From NCBI RefSeq assembly GCF_003058055.1, contig NZ_QBTZ01000001.1, forward strand, positions 3,924,001 through 3,988,000: 64,000 nucleotides of DNA, in the 5' to 3' direction. The notes under the pieces were generated by a model. That model was not told the DNA's origin. It made no database searches and saw only the letters and a program-made list of their open reading frames with translations. The position numbers and the translations under genes are program-made. This stretch comes from Acidovorax sp. 107 (GTDB taxonomy: Bacteria; Pseudomonadota; Gammaproteobacteria; Burkholderiales; Burkholderiaceae_C). How positions within the stretch are numbered: the stretch's first letter is position 1; every line of letters begins with the position of its first letter. This document shows positions 1 to 10,194 of this stretch, one piece after another.

Positions 1-273
1 TTGATTATTGAATGGCGGCAAATGTTCAGCGTTGTGTAGTCGTGTCTTTGGCTTAGGCAAACTACAGCGATACCCCGCGTGTCGCCCACGTTTATAACGT
101 GCCCAGGGCTGTGCAGGGTGCGCTAGAGATTCTGGTGGAATCGCGTGGTTCACCAAATTCGAGAGTTGCAGTAGTTTCCTCGCCAGAGCGGTGATGGCGC
201 CACCCCCTCAGGGATTCTTCAAGATGTTCCAGATCCAAGCGCCTGCTCCGCAATGCTGCGGAGAGGGCAAGCC
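1..273. other. Non-coding left edge, nothing recognised
   Basis: This stretch lies downstream of the minus-strand glycosyltransferase gene. I see no convincing ORF, hairpin with a T tract, or RNA gene in it. Its base composition is somewhat more AT-rich than the genes beside it, as expected for an intergenic region. Confidence 0.5.
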
Positions 274-3200
274 CTACTTCTGCAGCCAATTCTTGACTCT
301 GCGCTGCCAATGCGCAGGGATGCGACGGGCCGCAGTGCGCAGCAGAGGGAGCGAACGCAGGTAAGCGAGTGCGTTCAGTGCCTCTGAGCGAGCGGATGCG
401 CCCTTGGGCGCCAGGTAGGGGGCCAGCGATACAGCTGCCATGGGTGGCTGAGCGTCTGCCGTAGCCGACACGCCCTGCAGGTAGTCGTTCTGGTACGTCC
501 AGGGCGTCGGGGTACCTGATGTGGGGGGAGCGGGAGGGGTTTCGGGTGGCACCGCGGCAACGAAATGCTCGGCGCGCAAGGTGGTGAAAAAGTGCACCCA
601 TTGCTTTCCATCCTGGTCCCACGGGCATACCCAGCTCCAGGGTCTGCCGGCCACACGCTCTGCAAATGCACCAATGTCTGGAACGGCCACCGGCAAGCCC
701 GCCTGCAACGCGCTGCTGAGCGTGTAGCTGTAGGTCTCGGGCCAGAGGGCGGGAAACCACACGACGTCAGGCTGCAGCCAAGCCAGCAGGCCCGGCAGGT
801 CTTCCTCCTGATAGGCTCCATGCACGGTAAGCCGCGCGCGGGGCTGGGTTTGCAGGTGGCGGTAGCCGTAACCGAGCAGGTGGAACTCTACGGGGGCTCC
901 CGCTCGGGATGCCTCTATGGCCGCCGCCTCGAGCACGTCCGCGCCCTTGATGGCACTGAGCGCCCCGAGAACCACCACTTTGAGGCGTGCGTCTGAGGCC
1001 AGCGGCTTGACGTGCGGCTCGGGTGCTCCGGGGCTGCCGGGCGCGGCCATGTCGGTATGGGGAATGGCCCGCACGCGTGCACCGGGGGCAAAACCTGTCA
1101 TGCGTCGTGCAGTGTCGATGCTCGGGGCGATCACGAGGCGAGCGCTCGTCAGAAAGTGGCGGTTGCGATGGCGCCAATCAGACACCGTGCCGGTACCCAT
1201 GGGGGCGGGGTCTTGAGGGGCGCAACATGCACACTGCCCGGGGGCGGGTTCACCGGCAAAGCGGTTGTCGCTGCCCGTCATGGAAATGTGGGCGCAATAA
1301 CTGTAGAAATCGTGCGCAGTGAAGTCGTAGTCCACCCCCAACTGTGCAGGCAGGTCCAGAACCAGCGGATCATGGCCGACGAGGTGGTGGTAGTGGATGT
1401 GTCGTACCCCCAGGCTTTTCAGTACCACTATGAGGTCGGTGAATTGGTCGGAGAGCCGGAAGACGAGCTCAAAGCCCTCCTCCTTGCCGGCCAGCTCCAG
1501 GCGCACGCACTGGTCCGGTGCGGGCGTCAGCGTGAGGAAGATGGCCTGGGCCCCCAGGTGTTGGGCCAGTTCGCGCACATGGCGCAGCGTGCCGCCTGCG
1601 CGGTCATGCAACACGGCCAGCACAGTGGGCAGTTGAGCGCGCTGAATGCGAGCCACGTCCAACGCGAGCCGATAAGGCTGCGCAGGGTCTGCTTGCACAA
1701 ACGCCATGACATCGCGCTCGTAGCGGGGGTGCAGGCGTCGCAAAGTTTCCATGGCCGCGCGCTCGCGCGGGCTCTTGCTGTCCCCAAAGCTCACGCCACC
1801 GGTATGCAGCACAAAGGTGTCCAGCAGATGGAGATTGCGCCAACCCGACTCGGCGGCGCGTTGGCAAAAATCGTTTTCTTCGCCGTAGCCTTTCCCAAAG
1901 TTCTCCGTATCAAACAGGCCGACCTGCTGCAGGCAGTCACGGCGGATATACATGCAAAACCCCACACCGGTCGGTACGTCCACCGCGGCGCCAGGATTGG
2001 TTTGTGCGCACAGTGCGTCCAGTCGCGCTGTGTCGTATCCCGTGGGCAAAGCGTTGTCCTTGCAAAAACGGGGGTAGCTGCAAATGGTGGCGTTGTTGGA
2101 GAACGGCGTGACCGATCCGACCTTCTGGTCGCTGTAGGCGGCGCGGCGAATGCGGTCGAGCCAGTCATTGGCCACCTCGGTATCGCTGTTGAGCAGCAGC
2201 ACGTCGTGGCTGCTGTTCAGCGCCATGCCGCGGTTCACGGTGCCGACAAAGCCCAGGTTCTCCGCGTTCTCGAGCAGCGTGATGCGACTGTCCTGGCGTG
2301 CGCGCTCGCGCAGCCAGTCGGTGACTTCGGGTTCCGGACTTGCATCGTTGATGACGATCAGACGCCAGGGCGTTTCGCACTGGCTTGCCAGTGCGGAGTT
2401 GATACACAGTTGCGTGTCTGCCAGACCCCGGTATACGGGCACGATGACGTCCACCGGGTGGGGTGGCGGCGCCAGGGGCACGGGGGCTGGCTGGGCGGGC
2501 TGCACGGTCGCCGGGCTGCGGCCCAGCAGTCGATCAATGCGCATCTTGGCGTGCACCAGGGGGCGGGTGGCTCTGAACACGGTGGAGTTTTCTATGGTCT
2601 TGAGGTGGTCGGCGAGCGCCTGGTAGTCCTTGTCTAGACGCGTGGCTTCTTGTTGCCACATGGCGCGTTGCTGTGCAAGTGCCTTGTTGCTTTCTTCGAG
2701 GAGGCTGGCTCTGCCTCCCACCACCTGTAGTTGGCTTTGCTGCTGGTCTATGCGGCTTTGCGCATCGCGGGCGTTGCTCTCCAGTTGGTCGATGCGGTCA
2801 CCGAGAGGCTTGACGGTGTTGGACAGCGCCAGATAGTCGGCAGACATGGGCCAGCCCAGTTCAATATCCAGTCTTGAGCCTGAAGGGCTGGCGGCCGCAA
2901 GCACCTCGGCGGGGATAGGGAGCTCCAGCCAGGGGTCGGTACCCGTGAGCAGCAGCAGACTGGCGCCGGACGCCGGGGGCATGGGGGCTTGCCAGGCAAT
3001 CTGGCTGTGGGGGGTGGATGCCAGCAAGGTGCGACTGGCCGTGTTGGCCGACCACTGCCACAGTGCATCGCCCCGGTCGCTGCGCAGGGTGATGCTGTAC
3101 AGGTGCAAGAAGCCGGCGCGGTCTGCGGGATCGAAGCGGAGCCGGGTGACGGGGGCACTGGCTGCAGGTATTTGAAAGCTTACCGTTTGGTGCTCAGAGC

Positions 3201-4023
3201 CGATGGCGCCGGTGGCACTGAGTTTGTCGTCTTCCGCATAGCCTCCATGCCGACCCATATAGAGCTGTGCCGTAAAGAGCGCCTGCGCCGTGCCGAGGTC
3301 AGTGGGTGCGTGCACCGCGCTGGGCACGTAGGCCACCGGCCGTGCAATGCCAATGAACTGGTAGGTGAGGGCGTCGGGGATGCCCAGCAGGTAGCGGGCA
3401 ACGGGAGGGGGGAGCCGGTCGAATGCCGCCTGAAATTCCGAGTCTGGCAATTGCCGGGTGATGGTGTCGACCGCATCGAGGTCCCAGCGCTGCTCGGACA
3501 GGAACCTCACGAGCGATCGACGTGTGAAGAATCGCAGGTGGGTGTTATCGAGCAGACCTTCCTCGCGGTAGCGGAACTCTCCTTCGAGCAACTCAGCCAA
3601 AAGCCCGGAGTACGCGGCATTGGGCACTGAAATCAGCAGCCGGCCGTCGGCTGCGAGTAGCTCTCGGCACACCTGCAAAACGGATTCTGGGCGCTTCAAA
3701 TGCTCCAGGACATCCGCACATACGATGTAGTCGTACTGGTTGGTCCCGAACATGCGGAGCAGATCGGCTGTTTCCAGGTCCGCTACTTCGACCTGCCGGT
3801 AGTGGGGCTGGGCGTGCACCGCTTCTGCCTGGCTCAGGGTGACACCGTCCGTCGTGCAATCGCGGGTCTCTTTCAGATACTGTCCCAGGGCGCCGCTGCC
3901 ACACCCCAGGTCCAGCACGCTAGCGCCGCGATTGATCAGGCTGGCAAGGACCGACAGAGAAGTGCGTTCTCCTTCTGCAATGGAGCGCAAATACACGTGC
4001 AGGTCGTCAATAGAATTCGTCAT
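274..4023 (-). CDS. Methyltransferase-glycosyltransferase fusion (surface glycan synthesis)
   Basis: A 1249-residue multidomain protein. The N-terminus (about residues 25-200) is a class I SAM methyltransferase with the SAM loop VLDLGCGSGALG and a VCADVLEHL segment. A Gln-rich, probably coiled-coil linker follows (about 420-500). Next is a family 2 glycosyltransferase (about 520-760) with DVIVPVYRG at its start and a later GYGEENDFCQRA acidic motif. The C-terminal third looks like a GT4/GT-B glycosyltransferase (VVLGALSAIKGADVLEAA, then PALWPETYSYTLSSALQAG). Such fusions typically build O-antigen or other cell-surface polysaccharides. I chose the ATG at 4023 because the methyltransferase begins there; an upstream ATG adds only 18 unrelated residues. 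It is divergent from the next glycosyltransferase gene across 63 bp. The exact sugar is unknown. Confidence 0.85.
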   Translation of the reverse strand: MTNSIDDLHVYLRSIAEGERTSLSVLASLINRGASVLDLGCGSGALGQYLKETRDCTTDGVTLSQAEAVHAQPHYRQVEVADLETADLLRMFGTNQYDYIVCADVLEHLKRPESVLQVCRELLAADGRLLISVPNAAYSGLLAELLEGEFRYREEGLLDNTHLRFFTRRSLVRFLSEQRWDLDAVDTITRQLPDSEFQAAFDRLPPPVARYLLGIPDALTYQFIGIARPVAYVPSAVHAPTDLGTAQALFTAQLYMGRHGGYAEDDKLSATGAIGSEHQTVSFQIPAASAPVTRLRFDPADRAGFLHLYSITLRSDRGDALWQWSANTASRTLLASTPHSQIAWQAPMPPASGASLLLLTGTDPWLELPIPAEVLAAASPSGSRLDIELGWPMSADYLALSNTVKPLGDRIDQLESNARDAQSRIDQQQSQLQVVGGRASLLEESNKALAQQRAMWQQEATRLDKDYQALADHLKTIENSTVFRATRPLVHAKMRIDRLLGRSPATVQPAQPAPVPLAPPPHPVDVIVPVYRGLADTQLCINSALASQCETPWRLIVINDASPEPEVTDWLRERARQDSRITLLENAENLGFVGTVNRGMALNSSHDVLLLNSDTEVANDWLDRIRRAAYSDQKVGSVTPFSNNATICSYPRFCKDNALPTGYDTARLDALCAQTNPGAAVDVPTGVGFCMYIRRDCLQQVGLFDTENFGKGYGEENDFCQRAAESGWRNLHLLDTFVLHTGGVSFGDSKSPRERAAMETLRRLHPRYERDVMAFVQADPAQPYRLALDVARIQRAQLPTVLAVLHDRAGGTLRHVRELAQHLGAQAIFLTLTPAPDQCVRLELAGKEEGFELVFRLSDQFTDLIVVLKSLGVRHIHYHHLVGHDPLVLDLPAQLGVDYDFTAHDFYSYCAHISMTGSDNRFAGEPAPGQCACCAPQDPAPMGTGTVSDWRHRNRHFLTSARLVIAPSIDTARRMTGFAPGARVRAIPHTDMAAPGSPGAPEPHVKPLASDARLKVVVLGALSAIKGADVLEAAAIEASRAGAPVEFHLLGYGYRHLQTQPRARLTVHGAYQEEDLPGLLAWLQPDVVWFPALWPETYSYTLSSALQAGLPVAVPDIGAFAERVAGRPWSWVCPWDQDGKQWVHFFTTLRAEHFVAAVPPETPPAPPTSGTPTPWTYQNDYLQGVSATADAQPPMAAVSLAPYLAPKGASARSEALNALAYLRSLPLLRTAARRIPAHWQRRVKNWLQK

Positions 4024-4086
4024 CCGGCGATTATGACGGGCCAGATCCGGCGCCTTTGTGTGCCGCGCAGGGGACAATACGGGCCA

Positions 4087-4878
4087 ATGTCAGTCATTCA
4101 GCCTTTGTTTCAGCCTGGTTTGGTGGTCTCCGTGGTTAGTCATGGGCACGGTGACATGGTGCAGGCGCTGCTGCTGCAGCTGGCCCATGTTTCCTCTACG
4201 TCGGTATCTCGCGTGGTGCTGACCCAGAACCTGCCAGAGCCGGAGCCTGTTCCCCCCGCCAGTGGCTGGCCATTTGAGTTGTTACGGGTAGTCAATGTGG
4301 TTCCCCTCGGGTTTGGCACCAATCACAACCGCGCGCTAGCCCATGCCACCGAGGCGTTTGTGTGTGTTCTCAACCCCGATGTGGCGTTGGTGGGCAATAG
4401 CGACCCTTTCAAGGCGCTGATTTCTGCGTGTGGTGCGCCAAACATTGGTTGTGCCTATCCTGTCCAGATCGATCCAGCCGGCCGTGTGCAGGGGAGTGAG
4501 CGCGAAGTCCCTTCTCCCATGGCGCTTTTGCGCCGCAGACTTTTGGGCCGTCAGGAGATGCGGGTGGATTGGGTGAATGCTGCGTGTCTGGTCCTGCCAT
4601 CTGTGGTCTGGCATGCGTTGAACGGGTTTGATGAACGCTATTTCATGTACTGCGAGGATGTGGACCTTTGCCTGCGGCTGCGGTTGCGCGGCCTGCATCT
4701 GGCGAAGGCGCCGGTGCGGGTCATTCATGCGGGGCAGCGTGCCAGTTCGCGCAGCCTGAAACATTTGGGCTGGCACCTCCAGAGCCTTTGGCGGCTGTGG
4801 CGCTCACCGGTCTACACCCGGGCGCTACAGTTGCTAACCGCGCAGTCCGCTGACAACGGTACCATCGGCGCTCCATGA
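4087..4878 (+). CDS. Family 2 glycosyltransferase, rhamnosyltransferase-like
   Basis: A 263-residue GT-A glycosyltransferase. It opens with LVVSVVSHGHGDMV, carries CVLNPDVALVGN at the metal/nucleotide-sugar position, and has the family motif GFDERYFMYCEDVDLCLR in its second half. These features are typical of enzymes that add rhamnose or a related sugar to lipopolysaccharide or O-antigen. The ATG at 4087 gives a normal domain start; the open frame extends further upstream only through the divergent gene. Its stop overlaps the start of the next gene (ATGA), so the two are translationally coupled. Confidence 0.85.
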   Translation: MSVIQPLFQPGLVVSVVSHGHGDMVQALLLQLAHVSSTSVSRVVLTQNLPEPEPVPPASGWPFELLRVVNVVPLGFGTNHNRALAHATEAFVCVLNPDVALVGNSDPFKALISACGAPNIGCAYPVQIDPAGRVQGSEREVPSPMALLRRRLLGRQEMRVDWVNAACLVLPSVVWHALNGFDERYFMYCEDVDLCLRLRLRGLHLAKAPVRVIHAGQRASSRSLKHLGWHLQSLWRLWRSPVYTRALQLLTAQSADNGTIGAP

Positions 4879-5978
4879 TTTGGTTGTCTGTGGTTGGTTT
4901 TTTGGTGGCGGCGCTGGCTGCAGGGCTCATTGTGAGATGGGGGCGGAAGCATGCGGAGTTGTACGGCGACTCCATGCCCCAGCGATTTCACCTGGGGCAT
5001 GTTCCACGGTTGGGTGGTGCGGCTTTGTTAGTGGGTACGTCCATCGGATGGGCGTTGGGCGTGCTGCAGTCTGTCTACTGGGGCGACCCCGGCTCCCTCA
5101 GGCTTGATGTGTGGGTGGGCGCGTGGCTGGTCGCAGTGCTCCCCGCCGCGCTGGGCGGGATTGCAGAAGACCTTACCCAGCGCCTGTCGGTGCGCTACCG
5201 CCTCACTTTGACGGGAGCATCCGGCGCGTTGGCGGTGTGGCTTTTGGGTCTCAACCTGCCGCGCATGGGTTGGCCGTGGCTCGATGCCGTCCTGGTTGCG
5301 GCGCCTTGGCTGGGACTGGCCATTGTCGTCCTGGCAGTCGCAGGGCTGCCCCACGCCTTCAACATCATCGACGGCTACAACGGGTTGGCGGGGATGGTCG
5401 CCTTGATCGTGTGTCTGGCCCTGGCCCACGTGGCGTTGCAGGTCGGGGACCGTGCGCTGGCGGCGCTGCTGGTGTCCACCGCCGCGGCCACCGGAGGTTT
5501 TTTGGTCTGGAACTACCCGCGCGGCATGTTGTTTGCCGGCGATGGGGGCGCCTACGTGTGGGGCGTGGTGATAGCCATCGCCAGTATTTCGCTGGTGCAG
5601 CGCAATGCGGATGTTTCGCCCTGGTTCCCAATGCTGCTGCTGATCTACCCAGTCTGGGAGACAGTTTTTTCCATTTATCGCAAGGCGGTGCGAGGTGTTT
5701 CGCCCGGTGTGGCCGATGCGCTGCATTTCCACCAGCTCATCTACCGCCGCATCGTGCGTGGGGTGTTTCACGACGACGAGTCGCGCCGCGTGCTGATGCG
5801 CAACAACCGCACGTCGCCCTATCTGTGGGGCTTTACGTTGTTGACGGTGGTGCCTGCCGTACTGTTTTGGAACAACACGCCCCTGCTCATGGCGTTTTGT
5901 GGGCTGTTCGTGGTCAGCTATGTGATGGCTTACCTGGCCATCGTGCGGTTCAAAGTACCGAACTGGCTGCGCCACTGA
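4875..5978 (+). CDS. WecA/MraY-type glycosyl-1-phosphate transferase (GT4 membrane enzyme)
   Basis: A 367-residue integral membrane protein with about ten hydrophobic segments. It shows the family signatures FNIIDGYNGLAG (the NxxDGxxGL loop), FAGDGGAYVWG (substrate/metal Asp) and the cytoplasmic HFHQLIYRR histidine motif. The family transfers a sugar-1-phosphate from a UDP-sugar to undecaprenyl phosphate, starting O-antigen or capsule units. It overlaps the preceding glycosyltransferase by four bases, which supports a glycan role rather than the peptidoglycan enzyme MraY, normally in the dcw cluster. The sugar specificity cannot be read from the sequence. Confidence 0.85.
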   Translation: MIWLSVVGFLVAALAAGLIVRWGRKHAELYGDSMPQRFHLGHVPRLGGAALLVGTSIGWALGVLQSVYWGDPGSLRLDVWVGAWLVAVLPAALGGIAEDLTQRLSVRYRLTLTGASGALAVWLLGLNLPRMGWPWLDAVLVAAPWLGLAIVVLAVAGLPHAFNIIDGYNGLAGMVALIVCLALAHVALQVGDRALAALLVSTAAATGGFLVWNYPRGMLFAGDGGAYVWGVVIAIASISLVQRNADVSPWFPMLLLIYPVWETVFSIYRKAVRGVSPGVADALHFHQLIYRRIVRGVFHDDESRRVLMRNNRTSPYLWGFTLLTVVPAVLFWNNTPLLMAFCGLFVVSYVMAYLAIVRFKVPNWLRH

Positions 5979-6944
<966 letters not shown>

Positions 6945-6960
6945 CCCGCAAGAGGGCTCC

Positions 6961-7653
6961 ATGCGCCTGCTCTTGGTCGAAGACGATGTGATGGTGGCCA
7001 GCGGCATCAAGCTGGGGCTGACCGATGCAGGCTATGCAGTGGACTGGGTGGGCAGTGGCGAGCGGGCTGAGGAGGTCCTGCGCGCCGAGTCATTCGATGC
7101 GGCCATCATCGATATCGGGCTGCCCGCCATGGACGGCCTGGAGCTGACGCGCCGCCTGCGCCGCCCCGACATGGCAAGCCCGTCCATGCCCGTGCTGATC
7201 CTGACCGCGCGCGATGCCCTGCACGACCGGGTACAGGGGCTGGATCTGGGGGCGGACGATTACATGGTCAAGCCGTTTGAGCTGCCCGAGCTGCTGGCGC
7301 GCCTGCGGGCGCTGTTGCGCCGGTCACAGGCCGCGACCACGGCGGTGCTGAGTTTTGGCCCGCTGGAGCTGGACACCGCGGGGCGCCGGGCCAGCATGCG
7401 CACGCCGGCAGGTGAACAGGTCATCGAACTGGGGCCGCGCGAGTGGACGGTGCTCGAATACCTGCTCATCAACGCCCCCAAGCCCGCGAGCAAAGACAAG
7501 CTGCTTCAGGCGCTGACGGGCTGGGACAAGGAGATCACCCCCAACGCGGTAGAGGTCTATGTCTCGCGCCTGCGGGGCAAGCTGGAGCCCCATGGGGTGG
7601 CCCTGCGGTCGATCCGCGGCTTTGGCTACCGCCTCGAATTGCAGGCTACCTGA
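6961..7653 (+). CDS. OmpR/TctD-type response regulator
   Basis: A 230-residue regulator. The receiver domain (about 1-115) has the acidic pocket VEDD near residues 6-9, the phospho-acceptor Asp51 in AIIDIGLPAMDG, and the switch Lys102 in YMVKPF. The C-terminal winged helix (about 130-228) includes ELGPREWTVLEYLL and ends in SIRGFGYRLE, typical of OmpR DNA-binding domains. The sensor kinase gene follows after 33 bp, so they form one operon. The kinase has the 2CSK_N sensor domain of TctE-type proteins, suggesting control of carboxylate uptake, but the regulated genes are not visible here. Confidence 0.93.
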   Translation: MRLLLVEDDVMVASGIKLGLTDAGYAVDWVGSGERAEEVLRAESFDAAIIDIGLPAMDGLELTRRLRRPDMASPSMPVLILTARDALHDRVQGLDLGADDYMVKPFELPELLARLRALLRRSQAATTAVLSFGPLELDTAGRRASMRTPAGEQVIELGPREWTVLEYLLINAPKPASKDKLLQALTGWDKEITPNAVEVYVSRLRGKLEPHGVALRSIRGFGYRLELQAT

Positions 7654-7686
7654 GCGGAAACTCGCCCCTTTCTTCGCCGCCTCGCC

Positions 7687-9183
7687 ATGCTTTGGAAGAA
7701 GAACTCCTCCCGGCGGCCCGGCTTGCGCGCGATGACGTCGGATTTGCGCACCCGGCTCTTGCTGATGCTGGTGTTACCCCTGTGCGTGCTGGCGCTGGTG
7801 GGCGTGTGGCTGGACTACCGGTCGGCCGACGAGGCGGCCGGCCAGCACGACCAGCGGCTGGTGCGGCTGCTGCCCGCGCTGGCCGATTCGGTGCTGGCCC
7901 CCCCCATCCACGACAACGATCCACCCCTGCTGCTGCTGGCCCCCCCCATCGAAGATTTTTTGCGCCAGAACGCAGGCTTTGCTGCCTACAGCGTGCGGGA
8001 CACCTCGGGGCGCCTGCTGCTGGGCGAGGACTGGGTGCACAGCGGTGTACCCACCACCCAGGCCCCTGAGTTCCACAGTGTGGAGTTTGGCGGGGTGACC
8101 TACCGAGTGGCGGCGCAGCGCGGGCGCACGGGGGCGGGCGAACTGGTGGTGGCGCTCGCCGACGGGTCCGACCCGCGCCAGAAATGGGCGCAGCAACTGC
8201 TGCTGCGGGTGTTGCTGCCCAATCTGGTGCTGTTGATTGCGGCGGGCTTTGCGATCCACTGGGCGGTGCGGCAGGCCTTCAAGCCCCTGGTGGGGCTGGC
8301 CGAGGCGGTGGAGCGCCGCTCGCCACGCGACCTCAGCCCCATTGATGAAGCTGCATCGCCCGACGAGGTGCGCCCCCTGGTGCACTCGCTCAACCGCCTG
8401 TTTGCGCTGGTCAACGCGCAGGCGGAGGGGCAGCGCCGCTTTGTGGCCGACGCGGCGCACCAGCTGCGCACGCCGCTGGCAGGCTTGCAGGCCCAGGTCG
8501 AGGCCTGGGCCATGATGGCCAAGGCGGCGGCGCCTCCACGCACGTCTTTCCCGGATTTCGACCGAAAAATGCCGCTAGCGCATGAAGATCGTGCGCAGGG
8601 CGCTATTGTTTTGGGAGCTGATCAGATCGAGAAGCTGCGCAACGCCACGCGCCGCACTTCGCAGTTGGCGCACCAGTTGCTGGCGCTGTCCCGTGCGGAT
8701 GCCCGCAGCCTGGATGCGCAGCCGCCACAGCGGGTGGACCTCAAGGACCTGTGCGAATCGCTGCTGGAGACCTTTCTGGACGCAGCCACCGGCAAGGGCC
8801 TGGACCTGGGGCTGGATGTGCAGCCGGTCCATGTCACGGGGCACGGCTGGCTGCTGCGCGAGCTGCTGTCCAACCTGGTGGACAACGCCATCAAATACAC
8901 CCCGCCCGGTGGGGTGGTCACCATCCGCTGCGGGATGCGCCAGGGACGTGCGGGCCCGCCCCGGCCCTATGTGGCGGTGGAGGACGACGGCCCGGGCGTG
9001 CCCGAGGCCGAGCGCACCCGCGTGCTGCAAAGGTTCTACCGTGTGCCGGGCGCAGGTGGCGAGGGCACGGGCCTGGGCTTGGCTATTGCCGATGAGATTG
9101 CCCGCGTGCACCGCGCCACGCTGACGCTGGGCACGGGCCCCCAGGGGCGCGGGCTCTTGGTGACGGTGGTGTTTCCGCTGTAG
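7687..9183 (+). CDS. TctE-type sensor histidine kinase with repeat-derived insertion
   Basis: A 498-residue membrane histidine kinase, partner of the preceding regulator. Transmembrane segments lie at about residues 23-42 and 172-190, flanking a periplasmic 2CSK_N-type sensor. The H-box is FVADAAHQLRTPLAGL with phospho-acceptor His258. The N-box (LLSNLVDNAIKYTPPGG), G1 (VEDDGPGVPE) and G2 (GEGTGLGLAIADEI) are intact, so the ATPase domain looks functional. Residues about 292-312, in the dimerisation/phosphotransfer region after His258, are encoded by a copy of the dispersed palindromic repeat seen elsewhere in the window. It keeps the frame. A second ATG at 7732 is an alternative start. Confidence 0.92.
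   Translation: MLWKKNSSRRPGLRAMTSDLRTRLLLMLVLPLCVLALVGVWLDYRSADEAAGQHDQRLVRLLPALADSVLAPPIHDNDPPLLLLAPPIEDFLRQNAGFAAYSVRDTSGRLLLGEDWVHSGVPTTQAPEFHSVEFGGVTYRVAAQRGRTGAGELVVALADGSDPRQKWAQQLLLRVLLPNLVLLIAAGFAIHWAVRQAFKPLVGLAEAVERRSPRDLSPIDEAASPDEVRPLVHSLNRLFALVNAQAEGQRRFVADAAHQLRTPLAGLQAQVEAWAMMAKAAAPPRTSFPDFDRKMPLAHEDRAQGAIVLGADQIEKLRNATRRTSQLAHQLLALSRADARSLDAQPPQRVDLKDLCESLLETFLDAATGKGLDLGLDVQPVHVTGHGWLLRELLSNLVDNAIKYTPPGGVVTIRCGMRQGRAGPPRPYVAVEDDGPGVPEAERTRVLQRFYRVPGAGGEGTGLGLAIADEIARVHRATLTLGTGPQGRGLLVTVVFPL
8564..8620. repeat. Dispersed palindromic repeat, copy inside the histidine kinase gene
   Basis: The segment contains AAAAATGCCGCTAGCGC and, about 25 bases on, GGGCGCTATTGTTTTGG. These match the two ends of the repeat family found at 20371, 28179, 45265, 50029, 56314 and 57426. 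It lies in frame within the kinase ORF and introduces no stop. Boundaries are estimated by eye. Confidence 0.6.
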
Positions 9184-9389
9184 CGCGCCCCGCAAGCCGT
9201 CCCACCAGGCCGGTCTGGTGCCTGTGCGAGAATCATTTCCACACACGATTGACTTGTGCAAACAGGTGGCGGCGAAGCCCCCGCTGACTGGTCCAAGACG
9301 TGACATCGTGATTCATGCCCTGCCGTGACCAGACCATGCCCGGTGGCATGTGCACCGGAAGCAGGGCCCCATCGGAGCCCCTGTCCTGC

Positions 9390-10052
9390 ATGTCTGAAAT
9401 CTCGCCCCTGCCCGAGCCTGCCAGTACCGCTGAAGCGGGTGATGTTGCGGCTGCCCGCAAGCGGCCCAAGCCCGGAGAGCGGCGCATTCAGATCCTTCAG
9501 GCCTTGGCTGCCATGTTGGAGCAGCCGGGGGCCGAGCGCATTACCACCGCCGCGCTGGCCGCGCGCCTGTCGGTCAGCGAGGCGGCGCTGTACCGCCACT
9601 TCGCCAGCAAGGCGCAGATGTTCGAGGGGCTGATCGATTTCATCGAGCAATCGGTGTTCACACTGGTGCAGCAGATAACTGGGCGCGACGTGCCCGACCC
9701 CGCGAAGCCTGCCGATGCAGGCGCCCGCCAGGCCGCGCGCATCGTGGCCCTGGTGCTGCAGTTTGGCGAACGCAACCCGGGCATGGTGCGGGTGATGGTG
9801 GGCGACGCGCTGGTGTTCGAGCACGAACGCCTGCAGCAGCGCATGAACCAGTTTTTTGACCGCATCGAATCCACCCTGCGCCAGTGCCTGCGCGCGAGCA
9901 CGGCCGCATCGAGCACGCCCACGGTCGATGCCCAGGTGGCAGCCAGCGTGCTGACGGCCTTTGTGGTCGGGCGGCTGCAGGGCTATGCCCGCTCGGGGTT
10001 CCGGCGCCTGCCCACCGAGCACCTGGAAGCCAGCCTGGCGTTGATGTTGTAG
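9390..10052 (+). CDS. slmA: SlmA-like nucleoid occlusion factor (TetR fold)
   Basis: A 220-residue TetR-type protein. The helix-turn-helix region reads TTAALAARLSVSEAALYRHF, followed by ASKAQMFEGLIDFIEQSVF. This is characteristic of SlmA, which binds DNA sites over the chromosome and blocks FtsZ ring assembly there. The N-terminal 30 residues are low-complexity Pro/Ala/Glu and likely disordered. I start at the ATG at 9390 (MSEISPLPEP); an upstream ATG at 9315 is possible but adds residues unlike the family. Placement near argB matches what I recall of related genomes. Assignment as SlmA rather than another TetR repressor is by motif resemblance. Confidence 0.8.
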   Translation: MSEISPLPEPASTAEAGDVAAARKRPKPGERRIQILQALAAMLEQPGAERITTAALAARLSVSEAALYRHFASKAQMFEGLIDFIEQSVFTLVQQITGRDVPDPAKPADAGARQAARIVALVLQFGERNPGMVRVMVGDALVFEHERLQQRMNQFFDRIESTLRQCLRASTAASSTPTVDAQVAASVLTAFVVGRLQGYARSGFRRLPTEHLEASLALML

Positions 10053-10173
10053 CGCCCGCGCCGTTGAGGCTGCGCATTCCGTAAGAGGTGGCGCGGCTGC
10101 AACGGGTGGTTTGGGTGGGTCTCCCTATTTTTTTCGGGGGCTTGGGGGCTGCGGGGAATTTGCTGCAGAATAG

Positions 10174-10187
10174 AACGAACGTTCGTT
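10174..10187. promoter_or_regulatory. Palindromic TetR-type operator AACGAACGTTCGTT
   Basis: A perfect 14-bp palindrome ends eight bases before the ATG of the TetR gene at 10195. TetR repressors commonly bind such sites in front of their own genes, so this is probably the autoregulatory operator of the beta-oxidation operon. A related sequence lies upstream of the binding-protein gene at 38617-38630. Confidence 0.75.
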
Positions 10188-10194
10188 TTTATTC

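Noticed and set aside
92..760. 222-codon minus-strand ORF near the left edge
   Set aside because: It overlaps the C-terminal third of the glycosyltransferase fusion in another frame and resembles no family.
9209..9226. CACCAG/CTGGTG hairpin after the histidine kinase as a terminator
   Set aside because: The stem is only six base pairs and no T tract follows.
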